NCBI RefSeq assembly: GCF_007713685.1
Contig: NZ_VMRJ01000005.1
Span: 124,001-188,000 of the forward strand
Direction: 5' to 3'
Source of the DNA: Hymenobacter setariae
Lineage (GTDB): Bacteria; Bacteroidota; Bacteroidia; Cytophagales; Hymenobacteraceae
Length of the DNA: 64,000 nt
In this document: piece by piece, positions 51,134-59,528 of the stretch
Numbering within the stretch: the first letter of the stretch is position 1
Layout: the number at the start of each line of letters is the position of its first letter
Program-made: the position numbers and the translations under genes
Notes under the pieces: generated by a model
Database searches by the model: none
Seen by the model: only the letters and a program-made list of their open reading frames with translations
Told to the model about the DNA's origin: nothing

Positions 51134-54100
51134 TTAGAAAGAATACCGCGCGCCCAGCTGAATCTGGTAAGGCGTACCGTTTTGGTTGGTGGTGCCCACG
51201 TTCTCGTTTACACGGTAGGTGTAGCGGCGCGTAGTCTGGTCGAAGCCGGTGGCCGTGAGCAGGTTTTGCTGGCTTAGGTTGTAGTTCACGCCCCAGTTCT
51301 TGTTGAGCAGGTTGGCGAAGTTGAACGCGTCCACGCTCAGCGTGAAGCCCTGATTTTTAAACGTTTTGAAGGTTTTTTGCAGCCGTACGTCGAAGGTGCC
51401 CGAAAAGGGGTTCACGCCGCCGTTGCGGGCCGCGATGGTACCTAGGCTGCTGCGGATGTAGTCCACGGCGCGGTTGTCGGGGTTAGCCAGCACTTTCTGC
51501 ATGGCGGTGGCCACGGCGGCCGGCGTGTTGGGGTTGCTGGGGTCAAACACGAAGGCCAGGTCGTTGTCGGTGCCTGGGCCGCCCACGAAGTCGCCGTTGA
51601 TGTCCGAGTCCACGGTGAGCGAGTAGCGCGTGCCGCCGATGCCCGTGAAGCGCCCGCTCAGCACGAAGCCCTTGAAGCTCGGCGAGGCGCCGAAGAACAC
51701 CACCTTGTGCCGAAATTGGTTGTCGGAATAGTTCAGCTCGCTCAGGTCGCGCGGGTCTGACTTGATGGGGCGGAACGTGGACGTATTGGCCACGTTGCCA
51801 TTATAGGAGGTGTTGTCGCGAGTCGAGTTCCAGGTGTAGCTGGCGTTGAAAAAGCCGTCCTTGGCGTAGCGCAGCTCGGCATCGGCCACCATCGTAAACT
51901 GCTGCACCTTGGCGCCGTTGGTAAACTCCAGGGTGCGGCCCACGGCCTGGGTTTTGCGGCCCAGCACGTTGTTGGTGATGCCGCCCGCCGTGATGGTGTT
52001 GGCCGGCACAAACACGCCACGGCCGCCCTCGTTATCGAGCGTGAAGTAGGGCTGGTCCACCAGGTTGCGGTCCAGGTACACGTAGTTGTTTTTGGTGTAC
52101 GAGTACAGGAAGTTGGCGCCCACCCGCAGCCAGCTGCTCACCACGCGGTTCAAGCTCAGGTTGGCCTTATAGATGCTGGGCACCTGCAAGTTTTTGTCGT
52201 TCAGGTTGATGGTCGAGACGTAAGGCACGCCGGGCAGCAGGCCGGGCGCCGTGTTAGGGTCGGCGCGGTAGGCCGGGAAGTTGGGCCTAGGTACCGGGTT
52301 GGCGCCGGTCGAGGGCCGCGTCACGTCTACCGAGCCCACCAGCGTGCCACTGTTCTGGATGTTGTTGACTTGCGCGTAGTTAACGGGGTTGGCCGAGAAT
52401 ACGCCGCCGCCCAGGCGGATAATGCTTTTGCGCTCGCCCTTCACGTCCCAGGTCAGCTGCACGCGGGGCTGAATGTTGTTCCAGTCAGTGGGGTTGTTGT
52501 CGGTGCGCAGCCCTAGGGTCTCCTGCACCACGGGGTTGTAGGCGCCCGCCGTGAGGTAGCTGGTCAGGTCCCAGCGCAGGCCTACGATGGCCTCCACGTT
52601 GGGCAGCGGGTTGTACTGCATCTGCCCAAAGAGCGAGGCATTGAGCACGTACTGCTGCACCGACGGAATACCGCGAAGCGGCACCTCGCGGGCGTAGCGC
52701 GACGGGTTCAAGTCGTTGAACTCCTTGAGGCTATTGAACACAAAGCGTCCATTTTGCTCGCTCGAAATGTAGGTGTCGAGGTAAGTCAGCGTGTTGTCGG
52801 TGCCGAAGGTGAAGTTGTAGCGGCCCTTGGTCCAGTAGCTGGTGTTCACGAGCTGCACCTGGTTTTCGAGGTTGCGTTCGGGCGTGAAGCGCTGGCCGCC
52901 GAGCTGCACCGAGGTGCTGCCCTGCCGGCCGTTGGGCAGCAGCGAGCGCACTGTCACAATGGCCCTAGGTATGTTGGCCGACGGCAGCTGGTCGTTAGTG
53001 TCGTACTCGCGCTTCACGGTCTGGTACTGCACCTTCAGTTCGTTCACGAAGGTGGGGCTGAGCTGTGAGCGTAGTGAAAGCAACGTGCTGCTTTCGCGCG
53101 ATTTAAAGTTGCCATACACCTCGTAGAGGTTGATGGACGAGTTGTCGTCGGTGCTGTTGGGGTTGTTCCAGTCGCTGTAGTTGTTGCGCAGCGTCAGGCG
53201 GTGGCGGTCGTTAATCTGCCAATCGAGGCGGGCAAAAAAGGTGTTGGCCAGCGTCTTGCGGCCAAACTCGCCCGTTTGGGGGCCGCTGCCTAGGCCGTAC
53301 TTGGTGCGCCCGATGGTCACCACGGAGTCGAGCACCGCCCGGCTGATACCTAGGGCATTAGCGTCGGCATCCGACTTAATATCGGCAATGAAAAACGGCG
53401 ATGACTGGTCCTGGCGGTCCAGGGCCGTGAAAAAGTGCAGCTTGTCTTTAATAATCGGCCCGCCCAGGCTGAAGCCATACTGGTTAGTAATAAAGTTCTG
53501 CGTCCGACGGTTGCCCCGGATGTCGTAAGGGCTGGCCAGGAAGTCAGCCCGGTAGTAATCAAAAATCGACCCCGTAAAGGTGTTGGTGCCCGACTTGGTC
53601 ACGGCGCTGATGGTGCCGCCGCCCTGCCGGCCCTGGGTCACATCGTACACGTTGGTGGACACTTCAAATTCGCGGATGGCCTCCAGCGACAGCGAAAATG
53701 GCCCATTGCCCACTGCGCCCGAGGTCAGGTTGTTGCGGGCACTTACCCCATCGATGAGGTAGTTGGTCGAAGAGGCCAGCTGCCCGCTCAGGCTGCCGCC
53801 GTTGGAAGTTGGGGCCAGCGCCGCCAAGTTGGTAAAGCTGCGGTTGAGCACCGGAATCTCCCGGATGGTTTGGTCCGTGATGGCCGTGCTGCTGCCCAGA
53901 CGGTCGATGCGGCTGTTGAGGGCGTTTCCCTTCACTACTACTTCTTGCAGGCCCACGCTGGCGGGGGCCAGGGTGAAGTCCACAGCCAACTGGTCGCCTA
54001 GATTCAGCGCCAGGTCATTTTTTACTTGCGTGCCCGAGCCCACAAAGCTGGCTCGCACGGTGTAGGGCTTGCCCAGCGGCAGTTGCCGCAACCGGTAGCG

Positions 54101-54298
54101 CCCGTCTACGCCAGTCACGGTAGAAGTCTGGAAGCCAGTGGCTTCATTGCGCACCATTACCACTACGCCTGGCAGCGTTTCTCCCTTGTCGTCCACCACG
54201 CGCCCCGCAATAGAGGCGTCGGTAGACTGGCCGAAGCCGGAGTAAATACTAGTTATCCAGAAAAGGATTAAAAGGAGAAAACGTTGGCCCATATTCAT
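51134..54298 (-). CDS. Oar-like TonB-dependent outer-membrane receptor
   Basis: 1054 residues. Signal peptide, a CarboxypepD_reg domain (about 28-110), a plug (about 115-235, TNYLIDGVSARNNLTSG, GGTISAVTKSGTN) and a large 22-strand-type barrel ending in YQIQLGARYSF. This is the Oar/Cna-B-like receptor class used for protein or large-molecule import. The ATG at 54298 is chosen (54292 also possible). CACCTTTG at 54317-54324 (reverse strand) is a weak -7 box. Confidence 0.85.
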   Translation of the reverse strand: MNMGQRFLLLILFWITSIYSGFGQSTDASIAGRVVDDKGETLPGVVVMVRNEATGFQTSTVTGVDGRYRLRQLPLGKPYTVRASFVGSGTQVKNDLALNLGDQLAVDFTLAPASVGLQEVVVKGNALNSRIDRLGSSTAITDQTIREIPVLNRSFTNLAALAPTSNGGSLSGQLASSTNYLIDGVSARNNLTSGAVGNGPFSLSLEAIREFEVSTNVYDVTQGRQGGGTISAVTKSGTNTFTGSIFDYYRADFLASPYDIRGNRRTQNFITNQYGFSLGGPIIKDKLHFFTALDRQDQSSPFFIADIKSDADANALGISRAVLDSVVTIGRTKYGLGSGPQTGEFGRKTLANTFFARLDWQINDRHRLTLRNNYSDWNNPNSTDDNSSINLYEVYGNFKSRESSTLLSLRSQLSPTFVNELKVQYQTVKREYDTNDQLPSANIPRAIVTVRSLLPNGRQGSTSVQLGGQRFTPERNLENQVQLVNTSYWTKGRYNFTFGTDNTLTYLDTYISSEQNGRFVFNSLKEFNDLNPSRYAREVPLRGIPSVQQYVLNASLFGQMQYNPLPNVEAIVGLRWDLTSYLTAGAYNPVVQETLGLRTDNNPTDWNNIQPRVQLTWDVKGERKSIIRLGGGVFSANPVNYAQVNNIQNSGTLVGSVDVTRPSTGANPVPRPNFPAYRADPNTAPGLLPGVPYVSTINLNDKNLQVPSIYKANLSLNRVVSSWLRVGANFLYSYTKNNYVYLDRNLVDQPYFTLDNEGGRGVFVPANTITAGGITNNVLGRKTQAVGRTLEFTNGAKVQQFTMVADAELRYAKDGFFNASYTWNSTRDNTSYNGNVANTSTFRPIKSDPRDLSELNYSDNQFRHKVVFFGASPSFKGFVLSGRFTGIGGTRYSLTVDSDINGDFVGGPGTDNDLAFVFDPSNPNTPAAVATAMQKVLANPDNRAVDYIRSSLGTIAARNGGVNPFSGTFDVRLQKTFKTFKNQGFTLSVDAFNFANLLNKNWGVNYNLSQQNLLTATGFDQTTRRYTYRVNENVGTTNQNGTPYQIQLGARYSF

Positions 54299-54460
54299 GA
54301 AGGGTGAATGAGGGCGCAAAGGTGACCGGGTAGTATTACGGCATTGTCACGGCTAAAAAGGCGGTGCGTTATCTTTAGGAAATAATATATTGTCTTAGGC
54401 CAAGAAATAGGCTTTTCGCCAGACCTAGGGTCTTCGGTATTACCCTTATGTCATGAAACA

Positions 54461-54498
54461 AAAAGTGGCGCAACCCTGCCGGGCCGCGCCACCTCTTT
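54461..54498 (-). terminator. Terminator after the slipin gene
   Basis: GTGGCGC / GCGCCAC stem within 54461-54498, followed by TTTTTG on the minus strand, 25 bp past the slipin stop. Confidence 0.75.
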
Positions 54499-54522
54499 GG
54501 CTACCACATACCCAAAAGCGAC

Positions 54523-55293
54523 CTAGGCGGCCGGCTTTTCGCCCTGGTTCACGAGCTGCGTCAGGCTCTTTGCAGCTTGTGTAAACTCGGAGGGGATAAG
54601 TACCACCGTAGTCGTGTTGTTGTCGATGCCAATTTCGGACAGCATCTGCATGCGCCGCAGCTCCAGGGCGATGGGGCTTTCCTCCATCTGCTTGGCGCCC
54701 TGCGTGAGCTTGATGCTGGCCTCCAACTCGGCCTCGGCCTTAATGATGCGGGCGCGCTTCTCCCGAATGGCCTCCGCCTCGCGGGCCATCGCCCGCTGCA
54801 TCGACTCGGGTATCTCTACGTCCTTGATTTCGACCAACTCTATCTTAACGCCCCAGGCCTCGGTGGCGGCGTCCACTATTTGCAGCAGCGCGCCGTTTAT
54901 CTGGGCGCGCTCGCGCAGCACCTCGTCGAGCTGGTGCTGGCCGATGATATTGCGCAGCGCCGTGACCGAAAGCTGGTACACCGCCTTGTTGTAGTCGGCC
55001 ACTTTAATCACCGCGTCGGCTGGGTTTAGGACCTTAAACCACAGCACGGCATTGACCTTGATAGTCACGCTGTCCTTCGTAATGGTTTCCTGCTGCTCCA
55101 GCTCCACGGTCTTGATGCGCATGTCAATCGTTTGCTGGCGCTCGATGAGCGGAATGAGCCAGTACAGCCCCGGCCCCCGCGTGCTGGTATAGCGCCCCAG
55201 CCGAAACACGATAGCGCGTTGGTATTCCTGCGCAATGCGCAAACTGCTAATCAGCAGCAGAAAAGCGATAAAAAGCAGGATAGGCAGCGCCAT
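54523..55293 (-). CDS. Slipin (SPFH/stomatin-family membrane protein)
   Basis: 256 residues: one N-terminal TM helix (about 4-20), the SPFH domain (about 22-200, EYQRAIVFRLGRYTSTRGPGLYW, RIKTVELEQQETITKDSVTIKV), and a helical C-terminal region (AEAEAIREKRARIIKAEAELEAS). Such proteins form membrane rings or microdomains, often with an NfeD protease partner, which is not next to it here. The ATG lies 6 bp from a CCTAGG hexamer. Confidence 0.88.
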   Translation of the reverse strand: MALPILLFIAFLLLISSLRIAQEYQRAIVFRLGRYTSTRGPGLYWLIPLIERQQTIDMRIKTVELEQQETITKDSVTIKVNAVLWFKVLNPADAVIKVADYNKAVYQLSVTALRNIIGQHQLDEVLRERAQINGALLQIVDAATEAWGVKIELVEIKDVEIPESMQRAMAREAEAIREKRARIIKAEAELEASIKLTQGAKQMEESPIALELRRMQMLSEIGIDNNTTTVVLIPSEFTQAAKSLTQLVNQGEKPAA

Positions 55294-55371
55294 GACCTAG
55301 GGGGTTGAAAAGTGTATGGTGTGTATCGCTAGGTGGGGCTGTTTATTACACCTAGGGCTCGCCGACTGTGA

Positions 55372-55488
55372 GACCCCACCCCCAGCCCCTCCCCTCTGGG
55401 AGAGGGAAGCCGGACGACTAGTCACGTTCGCTTACGCCCGTTTGCGGTCGGCTCCCCTCTCCCAGAGGGGAGGGGCTGGGGTGGGGTC
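55372..55488. repeat. GC-rich palindromic repeat, copy 3
   Basis: 40- and 39-bp arms (55372-55411, 55450-55488) differing by one substitution and one base insertion, with a 38-bp centre longer than in the other copies. It lies between the slipin and GH39 genes. Confidence 0.88.
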
Positions 55489-55520
55489 TAACGTTAGGGC
55501 AGCGACTTGCCAGCCTTAGG

Positions 55521-57239
55521 CTACCAGCTCAGGCGCAGCAACGATACGCCCTGGCGCGGCAGCGATACGTGCAGCTTGGCTTGACCCTGTTGTGTGCTTA
55601 CCCAGGCCGGCGACGTGAGCAGCGCCAGCTGCCCAGCTTGCGCCAGCGTAGTCTGCTGGGCGGCCGTAGGCGCCTGCGGCGAGCCCATGCCTTGCCACAC
55701 CGCGTAGGAGTTACTGTGCTCCTGGTCGATGCGGTAGTGCTGCACGAGCGCCTGGCCAGCGGGCAAACCTTGCAGGTTTAGGTCTAGGTCGGCGGCGGGG
55801 GCGGGTAGGTCGTCGTTGTGATAGTTCCAGAGCAGCACGGCGGCCGAGTGGCCATCGGCCGCCAGCGTGGCCATCGCGCTGATGTCGGGGCGCTGGTTTT
55901 GGGCTTGGTTCAGAATTTCGGCCACGCTCATGGCCTGGGGGTTGGCCACGGCCACGCGCTGGCCGCCCATCATGCCCAGCATCCGAAACACATTCAGCAC
56001 TGGCTTATCGACGCCGTTGGTGGCCAGGTCGCGGAAGCCGGCAAACCACGGTTGGTTTTCGAACTCAAACGACCAGCTCACGGCGCCCAGCAGGTTTACC
56101 TGGTTTTGGTCGGCCAGAGTGTAGAGGCGGGCGTAGGCAGCGGCGGTGTAGCTCGAAAACATGGTGCCGTTGCGGTAGGCATTGTCGGGATTGGTTTGCA
56201 CGCCGCAGGCGGCACAGCCCTCGGGGTCGTTTTCGCCTAAGATGATGGGCAGCTGGCGCAGCTCGGGGTACGAGGCTACGATGGCCATGCCCTTCTGAAT
56301 GTCGTTCATCTGGGTGGCCATGTTCATGCGCACGTGGCCGTTGGTCAGCTTGGGTGCGCCCTTAGCATGGAAGGTCACAAAGTCGAGGCGCGTGCCGGTT
56401 TTGCCGGTCACGTAGTTGGTGCCGCGCACGCAGTGGTCCAAGAAGCTCTTTAGAAAATCGGCGGCCTTGTCCCAGCCGGGGCCGGTAGTTTCGGGGCCAC
56501 CTAGGCTGGCGGCGGGCAGGGCGCGGTGCACGGCGGCCTCCGAGTAGTCAAATAGCTTCTGGTACTCCTCGGGCGTGCCTTTCCAGTAGCCGATGTTGGG
56601 CTCGTTCCACAGCTCCCAACGCCAGGTTTTGACCTCGGCCTCGCCGTAGCGGGCCACGCTGTGCTTCACCCACTGGTACACCAGCTCGCCCCACTTGGCG
56701 TAATCTTTGGGCGGGTAGGCCCAGCCGGTGTAAATGTCGTTGTAGTTGTCGCCGGGCTTCCAGTGGTGGCGGTAGGGCGTGGGGTGCGACGAAAGCGCCT
56801 CGGGCATAAAGCCCAACTGGGCAATGGGTTTCATACCGCGCTTGATGTAGCTGTCCATGATTTGGTCCACGATTTTCCAATCGTACACCGGCCGGCCTTT
56901 TTTGTCTTCGGTGTAGGCGTTGGTGGAGCCCCATTTGAAAGCGGCGGTGCCATCGCCGGTAGTCAGCATGTTGTGAGCACGCACGTACACGGGCACTGGG
57001 CTCAGGGCCGCTAGCTCGGTGAGGAGCTGCTGGCCATCCTTCATAGTAGTGTAGTTGGGCTCGTCGTAGCCAAAGTAGGCCCACAACGGTTGCATGGTGC
57101 CCTGCGGTTTGGCAAAATCGACGGTGATGGGTATAGGTCCCGCGGGTGTGGGCTGTGCTAGGCCAGGAGTACTTAGGGCCAGCGACCCGGCGAAAATGCT
57201 CGCCCAACGGCGAAAGGTAGCAGCAAACCAAACAGACAT
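55521..57239 (-). CDS. GH39 glycosidase (beta-xylosidase-like)
   Basis: 572 residues with a signal peptide (about 1-29, GLAQ). (beta/alpha)8 domain with acid/base E213 in WELWNEPNIGYW and probable nucleophile E336 in LGENDPEG; the spacing of 123 residues is close to that of GH39 xylosidases. Also VSWSFEFENQPWF and a C-terminal beta domain (about 450-572). It likely acts on xylosides or related glycans in the periplasm. A FucP-type transporter and susC-susD lie next door. Confidence 0.78.
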   Translation of the reverse strand: MSVWFAATFRRWASIFAGSLALSTPGLAQPTPAGPIPITVDFAKPQGTMQPLWAYFGYDEPNYTTMKDGQQLLTELAALSPVPVYVRAHNMLTTGDGTAAFKWGSTNAYTEDKKGRPVYDWKIVDQIMDSYIKRGMKPIAQLGFMPEALSSHPTPYRHHWKPGDNYNDIYTGWAYPPKDYAKWGELVYQWVKHSVARYGEAEVKTWRWELWNEPNIGYWKGTPEEYQKLFDYSEAAVHRALPAASLGGPETTGPGWDKAADFLKSFLDHCVRGTNYVTGKTGTRLDFVTFHAKGAPKLTNGHVRMNMATQMNDIQKGMAIVASYPELRQLPIILGENDPEGCAACGVQTNPDNAYRNGTMFSSYTAAAYARLYTLADQNQVNLLGAVSWSFEFENQPWFAGFRDLATNGVDKPVLNVFRMLGMMGGQRVAVANPQAMSVAEILNQAQNQRPDISAMATLAADGHSAAVLLWNYHNDDLPAPAADLDLNLQGLPAGQALVQHYRIDQEHSNSYAVWQGMGSPQAPTAAQQTTLAQAGQLALLTSPAWVSTQQGQAKLHVSLPRQGVSLLRLSW

Positions 57240-57468
57240 GAAGGATAGAGTAGAAAAGGTGGTTGGGTAGGAGGCCGTAAGGTAGGGCGCTTTCGTCCCA
57301 GAGTGGCGCCGCTTGGCACCTAGGGCCCGTTAAAACTGCTCCGCGCGGCCAAGCTCTTTTGTCAAAGACCGAGTTGGCCCAGGTTCTCAATTGTCTACTC
57401 AGCGCCGCCAGTAAGTGTGCTGTAGTTGCCTGGTAAGCAGTAAGTATGTGCCACCAAGCGGGCACAAA

Positions 57469-57501
57469 AAAAGGTGGCTGCCAATGCGGCAGCCACCTTT
57501 T
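57469..57501 (-). terminator. Terminator after the sugar transporter gene
   Basis: Perfect 14-bp stem AAAAGGTGGCTGCC / GGCAGCCACCTTTT (57469-57482, 57488-57501) with a 5-base loop. The gap 57240-57468 shows no gene. Confidence 0.85.
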
Positions 57502-57529
57502 GTAGAACTAACTAAATCGAAGCTGGGGG

Positions 57530-58822
57530 CTACGCCACCACTGTTTCGCCACTGGCCCGGCGGCTGCCGCGCAGCCCGTACCACATAATGTAGGCGTAGC
57601 ACACGATGGGCAGCAGCAGTGCCAGCCGTAGCCCGCCCTGGTCGGCAATGGCCCCGAATAGCATGGGCACCAGCGCCCCGCCCACAATGGCGGTGCACAG
57701 CAGCCCCGAACCTTCCTCGGTGTGGCGCCCTAGGCCAGCCACCGCCAGCGTAAAGATGGTGGGGTACATAATGGAGTTCATCAACCCTACGGCTAGCAGG
57801 CTCCACATGGCAATGGCGCCGGTGGTGTTAATGGAGATGAGCACTAGTGCTACTGCACCTACGGCCGTGAAGGCTAGTACTTTAGCAGGGCTAAATTTAT
57901 TTAGTATATAAACGCCAGCAAATCGGCCAATCATAGCGAAAAAACCATAAAAGGCAAGTTTTTGGCCGCCTTGCTCTTCCGTAAAACCCATTACATCAGG
58001 CAAAGCAAAGTAATTAACCAAGTGAGAGCCAATCGCTACCTCCGCTCCAACATATGCGAAAATTCCTATTACTCCAAATACCAAATGTGTATAGTTCCAC
58101 GCGCGCTTACCATCAATAGTATTTTCTGCATCGCCTGCACTAGCAGTAGCATGTTCGATAACTGGAAGCTTTATCTTGCTTAGTAAGAAACTAATAGCGA
58201 GTAATAAGAGCCCAATAACCAAGTATGGTATTTGAACTGCACTTACATCAATACTAGCTGCGTTGACAGGAGTAGCCTGAGTCGGTAGATGCTTCAGTAT
58301 GAGATAACTCCCTATTACAGGAGCTAGAGTAACCCCCAGCGAGTTGAACGCCTGCGTGAGCGACAAGCGCGACGAGGCCGACTCAGGCGGCCCCAGGATG
58401 GCCACGTAGGGGTTGGCCGCCACTTGCAGCAGCGTAATGCCCGAGGCCAGCACAAACAGCGCCCCTAGGAACAGCCCATAGGCGCGTTGCGCCGCCGCTG
58501 GGTAGAATAAAAACGCGCCCACGGCCGCCACCACAAAGCCCAGCAGCATCCCTTTTTTGTAACCTAGGCGGGCCACTAGCTTGCCGGCCGGGATGCTCAT
58601 CAGAAAATAAGCCCCGAAAAAGCACAGGTTGATGAGGTTAGCTTGCGCGAATGAAAGCTGAAAAATGGCTTTCAGGTACGGAATCAGAATGTCGTTGAGG
58701 CAGGTAATGAACCCCCACAAGAAGAAGAGGGTCGTGACCGCGGCCAGCGCCGACGTATAGCGCTGCGTAGAAGCAGCCGCCGTAGAGCTAGTGCGAGTGA
58801 TGGTGGGGGCGGGAGCAGCCAT
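57530..58822 (-). CDS. FucP-type sugar:proton symporter (MFS)
   Basis: 430 residues, 12 TM helices. FFLWGFITCLNDILIPYLK, SIPAGKLVARLGYKKGM and EEGSGLLCTAIVGGALVP are typical of the FHS/FucP family importing L-fucose, galactose or glucose. The ATG at 58822 is chosen. A sharp low-GC patch covers about 57880-58335 (middle of the gene), with ATA, AGT, TTA and CCA codons that are rare in the flanks, though the reading frame stays intact. The promoter region holds a LacI-type operator (58978-58991). Confidence 0.85.
   Translation of the reverse strand: MAAPAPTITRTSSTAAASTQRYTSALAAVTTLFFLWGFITCLNDILIPYLKAIFQLSFAQANLINLCFFGAYFLMSIPAGKLVARLGYKKGMLLGFVVAAVGAFLFYPAAAQRAYGLFLGALFVLASGITLLQVAANPYVAILGPPESASSRLSLTQAFNSLGVTLAPVIGSYLILKHLPTQATPVNAASIDVSAVQIPYLVIGLLLLAISFLLSKIKLPVIEHATASAGDAENTIDGKRAWNYTHLVFGVIGIFAYVGAEVAIGSHLVNYFALPDVMGFTEEQGGQKLAFYGFFAMIGRFAGVYILNKFSPAKVLAFTAVGAVALVLISINTTGAIAMWSLLAVGLMNSIMYPTIFTLAVAGLGRHTEEGSGLLCTAIVGGALVPMLFGAIADQGGLRLALLLPIVCYAYIMWYGLRGSRRASGETVVA
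57880..58335. other. Low-GC patch within the sugar transporter gene
   Basis: Base composition drops sharply here and rises again on both sides, within one open frame. Codons change (ATA, TTA, AGT, CCA) but the encoded protein remains FucP-like. It suggests recombination with a low-GC relative's allele. Confidence 0.6.
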
Positions 58823-58977
58823 AGGTAAGGAGCGTGAGCTGGAAAAATAAGTAGAAAGCAACCTTAGGTGCCAAAAGTACAGCCTAACCGTATCAATACC
58901 TGTGCTTCAAGGCGGTGCTCGCGCTTAACAGCTAAAACAATTTAGCTTTTTATTCTTAGCATACCTGACTTGCAATA

Positions 58978-58991
58978 TGCAAACGTTTGCA
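58978..58991. promoter_or_regulatory. LacI-type operator palindrome, site 1
   Basis: TGCAAACGTTTGCA, a perfect 14-bp palindrome with the central CG typical of LacI/GalR-family operators. It lies 155 bp upstream of the sugar transporter start. A near-identical site is at 59471. Confidence 0.6.
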
Positions 58992-59027
58992 CATATAACT
59001 CTTCTTAATTCCTTAGCTTTTTAAGTT

Positions 59028-59179
59028 TTCAAAGACTGCAATCAATATTTAAGTGATTGTTTATCAAAGATAAATTCGTAAATAGACTATGTTTTTGTTA
59101 TGTGCAATTCAATACTTAGCCAACTCTCACAGAGTAATTAATGATTAAAGCTGAACAATGATTTTATGCAGTCTTTGAA
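59028..59179. repeat. 13-bp inverted repeat with a 126-bp spacer in the susC/transporter intergenic region
   Basis: TTCAAAGACTGCA (59028-59040) and its exact reverse complement TGCAGTCTTTGAA (59167-59179). It could be two regulator sites acting by looping, or a decayed mobile-element end. Confidence 0.45.
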
Positions 59180-59470
59180 GTTAATAAAACAGCATCAATT
59201 GGTAGTCTTCAGCTTATATAAGAGCAAAAGTTGACTCACTGTGACCTCCAATAAAATTAGGTGAATACTTGATTTTATTTAAATCATTCATACTTTTACG
59301 TCGTTAAGCCGAGTTTAAGCTCCCTTTTTGCTCTTTTTGCTTCCTATCGCTCATGAAGCTAGCTAATAGCTAAGGGTGAGCGTAGGGCCGGCCAATCACC
59401 ATTCATTCCGAACTACCAAGCGAGGCAGTATTGCTGTTAGCGAGCCCTAGGTCACTGCTTTGTCGGATAG

Positions 59471-59484
59471 TGCAATCGTTTGCA
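59471..59484. promoter_or_regulatory. LacI-type operator palindrome, site 2
   Basis: TGCAATCGTTTGCA, one base off the perfect palindrome of site 1, 44 bp upstream of the susC ATG. Its position suits repression of susC. Confidence 0.6.
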
Positions 59485-59528
59485 CGAAATACGCTTCTGT
59501 TTGCTTCTCCACATTTACTCCCACCCAT

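Larger units (their letters stand above)
58823..59528. other. 706-bp AT-rich divergent promoter region
   Basis: Between the transporter (leftward) and susC (rightward). AT-rich from about 58920 to 59330 with no gene. It contains the two LacI-like operators and an inverted repeat listed separately, and a long A+T stretch suitable for promoters. I did not find a -7 element with certainty for susC. Confidence 0.6.

Noticed and set aside
53435..54001. 188-residue frame opposite the Oar-like receptor
   Set aside because: Shadow frame; the receptor has complete plug and barrel features.
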